Of a stretch of DNA of 64,000 nt, positions 44,761 to 54,205 are shown piece by piece. The first letter of the stretch is position 1; every line of letters starts with the position of its first letter. The translations under genes and the position numbers were made by a program. The stretch is from Dipteris shenzhenensis. Its lineage: Eukaryota > Polypodiophyta > Polypodiopsida > Gleicheniales. The stretch lies in NCBI GenBank assembly GCA_047967505.1, contig CM106538.1; one strand, written 5' to 3'. Under the pieces are notes generated by a model that saw only the letters and a program-made list of their open reading frames with translations, made no database searches and was not told where the DNA came from.

Positions 44761-45439
44761 AGCTGACTATCCTCATCGACAGGATGATGCTGGGTGGAAA
44801 GGCTTACCCGACCTAGTAGAGGAGACTAGCTTCCCCTAGGCCGAAACACTCCTGCCTAGGGTAGGAAACTCAACAGGTGAAAGGATCCCCACACCTGTTG
44901 AGGGGGAGGCCCTATCAAAAGGAATCCCAATGACCGGGACCCCTAAGGTGGAGGGCAAAAACTCATCATCATCCATGAAAGTCGCCGAATTTGCCAGTCC
45001 CAAAAAAGAGTTCCTGAGAAGCAGGTCTGTGGGGGCTAAGAGGTATGTGGCTAGGCTGAAGAGGAATCTGGAGTTCTCATCTGTGCATACATTCCCTCGG
45101 TCGTCCTAACTATGGCAGGAACAGTTTGTGGGGAAGAAGTATGGGTAGCCCCCTCATGATCAAAAACCAAAGTGATCGGGGCCAGTACTGGTGCATCTAA
45201 AGGCCCCTCCTTATGTGGAACTATAGTGTCTAGGGCTGCATCAACATCTACCTCTAGAGTCTAGATGGCGTCTGTCTGAACCGGATCAAAGGTCTCCTCC
45301 TGAGGTAAGGGAGCCGCTTTAATCGCTCTCCATCGTGGTACTGGGTGTGCTGCGGGCTTTGGGCGCCCTGCTGCCCCTAGTGGTCCTGGGGTGGACGAAC
45401 CAGGACACCCTGCTGCTCCTGGTGGTCCTAGAGTGCATG

Positions 45440-46180
45440 CTACAGGGTGCTGGGGAGGTGCAGTCGGAGTAGTACGTGAAGGAGCCGCACCAGAAGACCT
45501 CTTGGGTCTTTTTCTTTTCCTTGGGTAATCTCTAGCAAAGTGCCCAAGGGTCCTACAAATCCTGCACTGGTCCTATCTACCTGCAATCTCGACTCTCTAT
45601 CGAAAGAGAGAGCCATCTGGACGCTGAAGCATGATATGGTCATCTGAGATGTTAGGGTCAGAGACAATGACCCTAACTCAAGGCACCCCGTCCGCTCTGA
45701 CTGCCTCTGCTGAGGAAGAAGGCATGTTAGAAAGGGGGGGATCTCAGTGACCACTCCGAATGTGGCTCCGATAGTAGCAAGAAGTCGATGGTAGACCTAA
45801 GGAAGACCAGGAAATCTAATGAAGAGTGATGTGACCATGAATCGAAGCCCAAGGTGTAGGGCAAAAGGAAAAACTTCCTCGAACCCAAAGCCAGAGGATT
45901 AGCTTTGAGAACAAGGGCTGTGGACTCGTGGGAGTCGAAAACCACTTGGAAGAATCCACGTCCCAAAAGTCAAATATCCCTGAGGTGTGGGGGGCGAGAT
46001 CTGTCGCATCCAGTCTCTAGCCTATGATCTGGAAGGGTGTGACCCAAAGATGCGGGCGAAAAGTGATGTGGAGCCCTCTAGTTTCACATCTTTCTTGAGC
46101 TGCTGCAACTCGTCTTCTGAAAAAATGACGGTTCTCGCGGCCGATGGAAGTGGACGAAGATTGGCTGAATGGGGATCCAT
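45440..46180 (-). pseudogene. LINE A3 ORF1
   Basis: The start ATG is at 46180 (MDPHSANLRPLPS), then FSEDELQQLKKDVKLEGSTS, LFARIFGSHPSRS, GRGFFQVVFDSHESTALVLK and LPYTLGFDS, matching A1. The zinc-knuckle region (45560-45600) reads CRICRTLGHFARDY-like, with changes. Stops and shifts break it after about residue 50. The role is as for A1 ORF1. Confidence 0.7.
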
Positions 46181-46261
46181 TCACCAATCAATGTGAAAAG
46201 GCCGATTCAAACACTAAAAAAGCTTCATTCGTGAAACTGTCGCCCAGGACGCCCTGGAACA

Positions 46262-46925
46262 CGGGCGCTGGAGGAAGGAGAACAGGAGAGGGTAGGAGAG
46301 AGGGGAAGAGGAGGAGAGGAGGCGGGGGGGGAAGAGGAGAGCGAGGGTAGGCTGCGGGGGGGAGAAAGGGGCAGGGGAAGGTGCGGGGGTAGGCTGCGGG
46401 GGGTAGAAGGAGGTAGGTTGCGGGGGGTAGGCTGCGGGTATAAGGGGGCGGGGGAAGGCAGCAGCGGGGGGGGAGGAGGGGGGCGGGGGAGAGGAGGCGG
46501 GGGGAGGCAGAGGGGAGCTGTGGGTTAGGAAGGGAGGGGGCGGGGGCGGGGGTGGGGGAGGGGGCTAGCGGGGAGGGAGAGGGTGGGCGAGGGAGAGGAG
46601 AGGAGGGGGCGGGGGAGAGGAAAGGAGGGGGGAGAGGGAAGGCGGCTAGGCAAGCAGGGGGAGAGAGGGTGGGCGGGGGAGAAGGAGAGAGGGGGCGGGG
46701 GTGGAGGAGGGGGGCAGGGGGGTTGACAGGTGGAGGAGAGGGAGGGCAGGGAGGAGGAAGGGGAGCGGGAGGGTGAGGGAGGAGGGAGAGGGGGCTGGTG
46801 AGGAGAGAGGGAGAGGAGGAGCAGCAAGGGGAGGGAGAGGGGGGGTAGCGAGGGTGAGGGAGAGGGAGAGGGGCCTGGCTAAGAGAGGAGAGGGGGGGGG
46901 CAGCAGCTCACGGGGGGAGGATCTG
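46262..46925. repeat. G-rich leader of LINE A3
   Basis: About 660 bp consist almost only of G and A on the plus strand, with runs such as GGGGGAGGGGGGCGGGGGA recurring irregularly. It is C-rich in the LINE sense strand and lies exactly between ORF1 and the 5' target duplication, so it is the element leader or an expanded part of it. Open frames in it are artefacts of composition. Confidence 0.85.
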
Positions 46926-46928
46926 GCC

Positions 46929-47705
46929 TCTACCATGGCTTTGAATTCTTGAAATCTGGAAAAGACTTCAGATTTCTCTTTCAGAAAGTAGACCCAACAA
47001 TATCTGTTGTAGTCATCAATGAAAGTCAAGTAGTAAAGTGAACCATTGATGCTGCGGGGCTGGGCATAACCTTATACATCTGTATGTATCAAATCAAGAA
47101 TACCTCGTGCACGAGAGGTACTTCTGCCAAAGTGGGTTCGCTTTTGTTTGCCGAAGCAACATGCTTCGCAAACTTTTCCAAGAAACTGTAGCTTCGGAAT
47201 CCCAATTGCTATATTTTGATTCCTGAGATCTAACAAGTACTTGAAACTGACATGACCATATCTCTTGTGCCATTTTGTAGAAAGTGGCATCTGTTGCGGT
47301 TAAGCTGACATGGCATGCTTATCTGGTATTGTGGCTAGCATTCTGTACATGCATCCTTCCCTGACACCTTTTGCTACTAGCTGACATCTTCTAGATTTAT
47401 CTCTAATAGTGCATTCATCTCCGTCGAAGATGACTCTGTAGTTGTGTTCCGTCATTTGACCTACTGACAAAAGGTTCTTGCTGAGTTTCGGAACATAGAG
47501 CACATCTTTCACCAATCCTTCCATACCAGTGAAATTGTTCATAGGGATAACACCTGTCCCTTGAACTGGATTCAGTGTATTATCTGCTGTGTAGATGACA
47601 TTTTTTTGACCTTCTAATGGTTTCATCTTTGTGAACCATTCCTGATGATTTGTCATGTGAGATGATGCACCGCTGTCGATATACCAAGGATGAAGAGACA
47701 TGGAA
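46929..47705 (-). pseudogene. Copia 2 protease to integrase start
   Basis: Protease: PWYIDSGASSHMTNHQEWFT (canonical DSGAS), GLVKDVLYVPKLSKNLLSVG. The gag-pre-integrase domain is KWHKRYGHVSFKYLLDL with CEACCFGKQKRTHF (zinc ligands present), in the next frame (47290-47072). Then comes the integrase core start [20 protein letters not shown] up to EFKAMVE, where LINE A3 interrupts. There is a stop at 47300 and another near 47070. The left edge of the protease reading is set by the nested LTR element, whose removal restores the frame upstream (QDPWYID). Confidence 0.9.
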
Positions 47706-47843
47706 TCTAGCTAGGAACGGAATGGAAATATGGAAAGCATAATGAACGGCAGAATGGAAAGGAAAGAAAGTACAAGTGCAAGGCAATAACCAAAATACTC
47801 ACAATGTATTGATAGCTTGATGTTGACTGTTGTTATAGACAAT

Positions 47844-48884
47844 GGGGACGAGCATTTTCCGAGCGAAATCTTCCGAGCGTCCGAGCGAAGGAAAAAAAAA
47901 GCTTCCAACTATGCAAAAATATGACAAAAATGGATCAGAAGAAAACATAGTTTCACTTAGAAATATGAAAAGTATTATAGGAATGCCTATTTTATACACG
48001 AATATTTATGTGAATCTTTGGGAATGGTGAGAACATAATGGGATGGCTTTTGAAGAAACCCACATGTAGAGTAGACTTCTCTATGAAAATTCCCTTATGA
48101 TCCTTCTTACAACTTTTTACTTAATAGGGGGTGACATTGAAAAACCTCTCTCACCCTATCTTCATGAAAGGGTTTCTCCAAAGAAAACTCATTGAAGCAA
48201 GCCATCAAGGTAGTTTCACCAGCGAAACCCCTTTGAACAAGGTCTTTCAAGGTAGTTTCGCTGGCGAAACTACCTTGGACAGCACTTTTAAAAGTGACAT
48301 AACTTTCACATCCAATGTCCAAATATAGTCATTCAGCCACTCAAATTGATCGGAAAACCCCATTTGAGCACATCTATGGGGTTATATTTTGGAAAACCTT
48401 GCATATATAGTATTAAATATTACATGTATTTTATGAGAGTGATATATAAGCCCAAGTTAATACTTATTTACAGTAATTTAAACTTCTGTAGAAACATGTC
48501 CATAAATATATTGTTATTAATACTATAAAAACACTTGAAAGATATTGCCATATGATATAAATGTGTTTAATAAGTAATTATTTATGTAGAATATTATTAT
48601 GTTGAGAGTGATTATGAGGGACGTTTCTTAAATGAATTATTTTTCAATACTTTTTTAAGGTAATAACAAGGGTACAAAGGGATGTCTATGAATAAGAAGA
48701 TTTATGTTATGTAAAAATGAATGAGTGACTAGTTTGTATATTTTTATGATAAAAGGATCTAGTTCTAATGAAAATAAAAGTGTAAAAACCATGTTTCCTA
48801 AAGAAATACTATTTTTAAAATCTCTTGAAAAACACGCTCGTATAAACTTGCTCATAGGTTTTTGCTCGTAAAATTGACGCATCC
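47844..48884. mobile_element. TIR DNA element, 1041 bp, 10-bp TSD
   Basis: TATAGACAAT flanks the segment on both sides (47834-47843 and 48885-48894), and the sister LTR at 50554 shows the empty site with one copy. The ends form imperfect inverted repeats: GGGGACGAGCATTTTCCGAG at the left against the reverse complement of the right end, GGATGCGTCAATTTTACGAG (about two-thirds identity over 25 bases), with several GAGC/GAGCG subterminal copies. There is no coding frame with recognised domains, so it is non-autonomous. The 9-11-bp duplication suggests a Mutator-like origin; that is inference. Confidence 0.8.
48248..48277. repeat. Perfect palindrome in the TIR element
   Basis: Arm CAAGGTAGTTTCGC is followed by a TG spacer and the exact reverse complement. 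A related half-site CAAGGTAGTTTCACCAGCGA is at 48208-48227, and AGTTTTC/GGGTTTC variants occur nearby. Confidence 0.9.
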
Positions 48885-49055
48885 TATAGACAATAGACAA
48901 GTACAACACTATATAGTGTGACACTAGACTCTAGAAAGTCACAATGTCTATGGGATATCTCCCAATATGACACGTGGCACGTCTAGGACTCACTATACTA
49001 TAAAACACCACCTAGAACACACATTTTTTACTCACTTTGGCTTCATATTCCAACA

Positions 49056-50553
49056 CCCCCCCATGAAGGCAAGGTGAGAGACTACTGGAATGGAACCAAT
49101 AATAGAACATGACAATGACGGTCATCAAAACTGAACTAGACATGGCTCCCACACAATCTCAGAGGCAAGTGAGCATGGCTCAGAGGCTAGTGAGCATAAC
49201 ATAGAAAGCTCATTTGGCATGGCTCAGAAGCTCATCATGCATGGGTGCATGATCAACTCAGAGGTCTAGGAGACCAATGCACCAATATCCTGGAACTCTC
49301 AAGCCAAGCCTGATAAACAAATAGACCTATCAATGCCAATACATGGCTCCCACAGTACATCCCCCCTTTGCTTCATAACAGGACATGTTAGGAAGCCACA
49401 CACCAAAATAGGAAAACTAATACATCTTTTTAGGAGGACTATCCAAGGAAAAGGAATCAAGCTGTAGGAATTAAAAAAATAGATCTCTTAGGAGTAAGAG
49501 ATGTCCTCCAAGTAGCAACTGCACGTGTGCACATCCCTGCGAGTCAATGAAGCACTAGGTATGGATGCCCCAAAATATGTGTCGGTGAAGTCAATGGGTA
49601 GCTACATGACTCTCAAAATACAAGATGGAGAGTCACCAAAAAGTTGATATAGATGCTGGAGGTGCCACAAGGACTAGTAGAGTCACTTAATATGCAAGCC
49701 TAGCACCACGGGCAATCAGAGAAGTAATCGGAGAAGCCGGGAAGTAGTCGTACCTCACATCAAGATCATTTTTCTTTATCTTCTTGCTACAAATTAGTGT
49801 GGAGTCTACACACAGTTATAGAAGGCGGATGAGGTGTGCAATGTGGCAGCTCGAATGGCGAGAAGATAGAGCTTCGTGGGCAATAGGAGAAGCGTGAGCA
49901 GCAGGAGCAGCAGCGTGGGCAGCTAGAAGCAGTGTGCGTAGCTAGATGGCGGGTAGAGAGGATAGCTACATGGGCAGCAAGAGAAGTTGCATGGGCAGCT
50001 ATAGCTTAGCTTCATGGGCACCAACTGGAGCAGCAAAAGATGGAGGTGGAGATGAAGATAATGACAGTAGGCTGGAAACTATCATCCCGTGAACTGAAGA
50101 ACAAAATCCGCGCGCAGGAATAATTTTCGTCACTTTTTGCAGGAGCTATATCTTTTCATAGAAAGCTCGGATTGCAATGATGTAAAAACAAAAAATTTAG
50201 TACTCAAGGTTCTCTACAACTTTCCTGAAGACACAAAGTTGTGATTCTGCTTCCAGATCCAGATAGAAGCGTCACAGAGAGAGCAACAGAAACATCACCA
50301 CTCCAGGACGTCTTTGTAGCTGAAGTAAGGAAAAGAGCTCACCAAGGAAAGGGAAGAGAGGTGGTAGAAGCTCAAGTTGGAGAAGACAACGTTGGAGGAG
50401 AATCCCAATCTTGATGAAGCCTTCAATGGAGAGGAGTAGGGAAGGGGAGCTCCTCCAAGAGAAGAGAGGGCAGCTTCTCTTTCTGGCCACCCTCTACCTC
50501 ATGGAGAAGCAAGGAGGAAGGGAAGGGCTAGGAAGGAAGGCTCTAATACCTTA
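49056..50553 (-). other. Internal region of nested element, non-coding
   Basis: The first 430 bases match 27650-28080. The remainder includes GGGCAGC/GTGGGCAGCT-type short repeats at 49880-50020 (GCAGTGTGCGTAGC, CATGGGCAGC). No gag or pol motifs are seen. The primer site GGTATTAGAGCC lies at 50540-50552 (minus), next to the right LTR, and matches the tRNA-iMet pattern. Confidence 0.75.
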
Positions 50554-50876
50554 TGAAGAGACATGGAATCTAGCTAGGAACGGAATGGAAATATGGAAAG
50601 CATAATGAAAGGCAGAATGGAAAGGAAAGAAAGTACAAGTGCAAGGCAATAACCAAAATACTCACAATGTATTGATAGCTTGATGTTGACTGTTGTTATA
50701 GACAATAGACAAGTACAATACTATATAGTGTGACATTAGACTCTAGAAAGTCACAATGTCTATGGAATAGCTTCCAATATGACACGTGGCATGTCTAGGA
50801 CTCACTAGACTATAAAACACCACCTAGACTACCTAGAACACACATTTTTGACTCACTTTGACTTCATATTCCAACA
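50554..50876 (-). mobile_element. 5' LTR of nested element, 323 bp
   Basis: The LTR runs TGAAGAGACATGG ... ATTCCAACA, uninterrupted, and gives the pre-insertion sequence for the TIR element (GTTATAGACAATAGACAAG). It is bounded on the right by the target duplication AAGGA. Confidence 0.9.
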
Positions 50877-52060
50877 AAGGATCCTGTTCCGCTTGGTCGA
50901 CTTGATAGCTAAAATCCTCTTTTGGATTGAAATCAGTGTCTAGGTACACTGTATCAGTTTGTTGCATTTCATGGCTTGCAAGAAACATATTCCATGCTCA
51001 TTTGCAAAATGACTGTGACTAGAATGTCCACCACAATGATTTCCTCTGCCACGAAAACTCCCTCGATTGCTACTAGATTGACCGCATTGGTCGTACTGCT
51101 TCTTGCAACAATCTCTTTCATAGTGTCCAAACTTGTGACGGTAGTTGCACTGGATGTTTGACACATTAGTGGATGCATTCCCTCATCCTTGGAATCTTCC
51201 TTAGTTCCTCTTTGCTGATGCTGTTGTTGAGGATGATGCTGATGCTGATTGTGACTTTGCTGATGATGAACTTGTTGCTGCTGATGATTACCACTTCGCT
51301 GGAATGATCTACCTCTACCTCTGCTTCTGTCTGAAGCTGTGAATGCCTGATCATTAGAATGACCTTTACGTGCTTGAATGGCCTGTGTCTTGAGTTCTTC
51401 ACCAAGTAGGGCTGACTGGAGCTCTTCCAGTGTCGGAATTTATCATTGAATAGCAATACTCTGGACTAGATTCTCGTATCCCTCTCCTAGTCCATTCAGG
51501 ATGACTTGAACCATTTCTTCTGGGTTCATAGTCTCTCCTGCTGCTGCGAGTTGATTGTTGTAGTCTTTAATCCAGAGTACATAAGCATGACTTGTTTCGC
51601 TCTTGTTGCGGAAACTCTGGTTGATCTGGTTTCTCAATGTGAGAATCCTGGAAGTGTTCTTGGACTCGTAGAGAGCTGCGAACATATCCCATGCTTCTTT
51701 CGATGTCTTGACTGTGTTGAGTTGTCCTAGCATGACATCTTGTATATTCTGCTTGATCAGATGATATGCGTACTTGTCTTTCTTATCCCATTCTGCCTGA
51801 GCTCGGGCAATGGCAGGATTTGCTACTACAGGTGCAGAAACTGTTTGTGTAGCTGTAGATCCCACTGCTGGTGCTGTGACAACAGCTGGAGTAGATCCAC
51901 TGGTGGCTGGATCGTCCAATGGTCTAGGTGTAGATCAGTCGACATACTCCCATTTGTCCTGAAGTATAAGAATGGTCTCCATTCGGTATTTCCATGTGCC
52001 GTAATTGGAGTTGTCTGGCTTAGCAGATGCATCCAGATTGAGGTTGCTAGTCGTAGACAT
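50877..52060 (-). pseudogene. Copia 2 gag
   Basis: The start ATG at 52060 gives STTSNLNLDASAKPDNSNYG, then TWKYRMETILILQDKWEYVD and a stop. The UBN2-type gag core is KYAYHLIKQNIQDVMLGQLN, KEAWDMFAALYESKNTSRIL, LGEGYENLVQSIAIQ (frame 51919-51443). Two stops and a shift follow, then a Gln/His-rich tract (HHQQSHNQHQHHPQQQ) and a zinc knuckle CNYRHKFGHYERDC (51150-51110), in which the first Cys spacing is altered, and an Arg/Gly stretch. The protein would form the particle. It ends at the target site of the nested LTR element. Confidence 0.85.
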
Positions 52061-53150
52061 GGTGCAAGAAGTGTACTCAAAGTGGCATGAAAATCACTGT
52101 ATGAATTAACTGCAAAACATTGACTGTGCCGAGTGAAATATGAATAGTCGGTAAAGATAGAACTGCAATAGATAAAATCCAAACTGTATTACAAGGCTTG
52201 TGGCAAATGATGCTTGGAATAGCTAAGAGGCTTTACAACACTGAAATGATGTGCACAATGTCGTGAAATAGCCGAATAGGCTTTACAATAGGCAATCTAG
52301 TCTCTGATCTAAATCTATACTAACCATCGATCGATGAAAGAACAGCAAATATTTCCTTTTCTTTTGTTCTTTTTAAGTGTTGGGTCAGATGCATCGATGT
52401 AGAGGCTGATGTGCGTGTAGAAAGTGGTTTTGTCGGTGAGGCTCAAAAGTGAGTGATACTTGTGCCGAAATGTGTACGTGATTTGATGAGTGGGTGGAGC
52501 ACAAAAAAATCGAGCGACTTTTCTTTGTGGACCCCCCTCAAATTCTTCCTGGATCAAGAGATACGACTTGATCTAGGTCGAGGGGCAAAAGGAGTGCAAA
52601 TGTGCTCAATGATGATGTGTCACTGTGGGTCACATGCAGTGATGATGTGGCACTGTGCCTAGCAAGAGGTGTGCCTGTGGAGCAGTGTGCTGAGGTGGCA
52701 ACTGTGGTCACATGTAGTGTGTGCACAGTGTGCCTGGTAGGGGACTGTGCTTGCAAGGGGTCAGTGTGCCACGTGGCACTAGTGATGTGGCAGATGATGA
52801 TGTCAGCAAAGGTGATGTGGCACAGGTGACGTGTCAATGATGACGTGGCCAGATGATGTGGCATAGGTGACGTGGCATATGAGGTGTCAATGATGATGTG
52901 GATGGATAAGGTAACGTGGCACTTGTTGAGGTGGCAAATAGGGTGCCACGTGGCGCTTCTTTTATCACCCCTCTTGTGTGGTGACCTTGAGATAAGGTCT
53001 ATGCCACATGTCGATAGGAGAGCCACCAAAATCTTTTTGGAGATGCCGTCTCCGATTCCGTCTCAATTCTGTCGTTTGAAGGAGATGGCAGTCGTTGGTG
53101 AGGGAGTCGCTGCTCTTACGTGAGCACAGAAGGCTATGCTCTTAATAGAG
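52061..53150 (-). other. Copia 2 leader, with GATGTGGCA-type repeats
   Basis: No gene is present. A near-repeat of AATAGC..AAGAGGCTTTACAA occurs at 52216-52240 and 52272-52293. From about 52600 to 52960 a degenerate tandem repeat of GATGATGTGGCA / GGTGACGTGGCA appears some fifteen times. I place this region in the 5' leader because gag starts at 52060 and the LTR lies further right, but part of it could be a separate insertion. Confidence 0.5.
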
Positions 53151-54205
53151 GTCCTTGCACTGGCCCGTTGCTGTCGCGCGTCGTAGAGCAAAGGTTGTGG
53201 AAGGTCTGCTCTATGTGGAGCTGGAGCCACAGGTCGACTGTCATGAAGCTCAGGAGAGCAACTGAGGGCAAGAGATGGTTGCAAGGAGCTCGTTGCAGTT
53301 TCAGCAACCAGATGGTTCCTTTTTTCAACAGAGAGTCAAGGTTGCTGGGAGACAGGATCAGTGCAGGATTTGCAGGACCCTTGGACACTTCGCCAGGGAA
53401 GCTTCTTTCTGGCCATACTTTTTGGTCACCTACCTTGGGTACCAGGGGAGGTATTTTCATCTCTATCTCTTTTTCGATGCTCCCCTTGGTCATTGGACAC
53501 GGAGTCATAGTCTCCTCTAGAGCACAGTGGATTATTTTGATGATTGGTGGACGTAAGGTTGGCTTCCTTAACCTTTATGCATCCAACTTGAGAGGGGATC
53601 GTATCCTCCTTTGGAAGGAATTGCTCTCTTGGTCACATATTGCAGATTCTTGGATTATTGGGGGCGATTTCAACATGGTTGAAATGCCTTCATACAAAAG
53701 AGGAGGTAGGGAAGGTGGCATTCACTCCCTAGAGAGAGCAGCATGGGATGCCTTCCTTTTTCAATTCAGTGGTAGAGATATTTGGTATGACGATGCTTTT
53801 CACACTCAGCCACAGTCTCTTCTGTTTTCTTGGTCGAACAGGAGAGTAAGGATGCCTATCCATGCACGGATTGACAGATTTTATGTGGATGATTGGGCAT
53901 TGGATAGAGGTGGGACAGTATGCATCAGTGCATGGGTGTCCACTTCATATCATTTTCTGGTTGTTTTGGTGGTTTCAGAGCCTCGGGCGAGAGGCCGCTC
54001 TGCCAGTATCAGGATTCGAAATGCCTTCTACGCAGAGGAGGGCCTCACAGAGGCAGTGCTACAAATTTGGGATTCTCACCTGCAGGGTGGGCAGCCATCC
54101 CCGTCAGATGTGGCTGCAGCCCTCACTGATATTAGCAGCTTTTATCATTATGTTTCTAGTATTAGGAGAGATGAGATTCGCAGGAGAGAGATTGCCATTC
54201 GATAG
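53120..54205 (+). CDS. LINE A4 endonuclease, 361-codon open frame
   Basis: The AP-endonuclease part is uninterrupted: PGKLLSGHTFWSPTLGTRGG, AQWIILMIGGRKVGFLNLYA, DSWIIGGDFNMVEMPSYKRG (DFN intact), SLERAAWDAFLFQFSGRDIW, MPIHARIDRFYVDDWALDRG, SDVAAALTDISSFYHYV. The usual start (SWNIQGL) and the catalytic Glu region before GKLL are missing because of the linker deletion. The first about 90 codons are an out-of-frame reading of the ORF1 zinc-knuckle region, which in its proper frame reads CRICRTLGHFAREA (53365-53405). So the frame is long but cannot encode a working nuclease. Confidence 0.75.
   Translation: MSTEGYALNRGPCTGPLLSRVVEQRLWKVCSMWSWSHRSTVMKLRRATEGKRWLQGARCSFSNQMVPFFNRESRLLGDRISAGFAGPLDTSPGKLLSGHTFWSPTLGTRGGIFISISFSMLPLVIGHGVIVSSRAQWIILMIGGRKVGFLNLYASNLRGDRILLWKELLSWSHIADSWIIGGDFNMVEMPSYKRGGREGGIHSLERAAWDAFLFQFSGRDIWYDDAFHTQPQSLLFSWSNRRVRMPIHARIDRFYVDDWALDRGGTVCISAWVSTSYHFLVVLVVSEPRARGRSASIRIRNAFYAEEGLTEAVLQIWDSHLQGGQPSPSDVAAALTDISSFYHYVSSIRRDEIRRREIAIR

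Larger units (their letters stand above)
41190..46928 (-). mobile_element. LINE family A, copy A3, with 14-bp target duplication
   Basis: The insertion is flanked by TCTACCATGGCTTT on both sides (41176-41189 and 46929-46942), inside the copia 2 integrase gene. Length is 5739 bp, with a T-rich (sense A-rich) 3' end at 41190-41213 and a very C-rich sense leader at the 5' end (46262-46928, G-rich on plus). Both ends are therefore defined. It contains ORF1 and ORF2, but the RT palm is deleted (see the ORF2 entry). This copy fixes the limits of family A. Confidence 0.9.
47691..49055 (-). mobile_element. 3' LTR of nested element, interrupted
   Basis: Without the 1041-bp insertion and its duplicated 10 bases it is about 314 bp and nearly identical to the right LTR: TGAAGAGACATGGAATCTAG at the left end, CTTCATATTCCAACA at the right. 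The strong identity of the two LTRs implies a rather recent insertion compared with copia 1. Confidence 0.85.
47691..50876 (-). mobile_element. Non-coding LTR element nested in copia 2 (5-bp TSD)
   Basis: The insertion is flanked by AAGGA (47686-47690 and 50877-50881). The ends are TG...CA: left LTR 47691-49055 (interrupted by a DNA element) and right LTR 50554-50876. Orientation is minus: the right LTR is followed in sense by the primer site and the left LTR is preceded by a GGGGGGG polypurine tract. The internal region (49056-50553, about 1.5 kb) has no pol and no gag frame. It is a non-autonomous relative of the gag-bearing element at 27391-28999, with which it shares LTR and 3' region. 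Confidence 0.9.

Noticed and set aside
46525-47029. Pro/Ser/Leu-rich frames and Gly/Arg-rich frames in the G-rich tract
   Set aside because: Composition artefacts of the LINE A3 leader. The only real coding piece there is the copia integrase start to the right of 46929.
53120-53400. N-terminal 90 codons of the long frame 53120-54205 as a new protein domain
   Set aside because: This part is the wrong frame of the LINE ORF1 zinc-knuckle region, joined by a deletion to the endonuclease frame.
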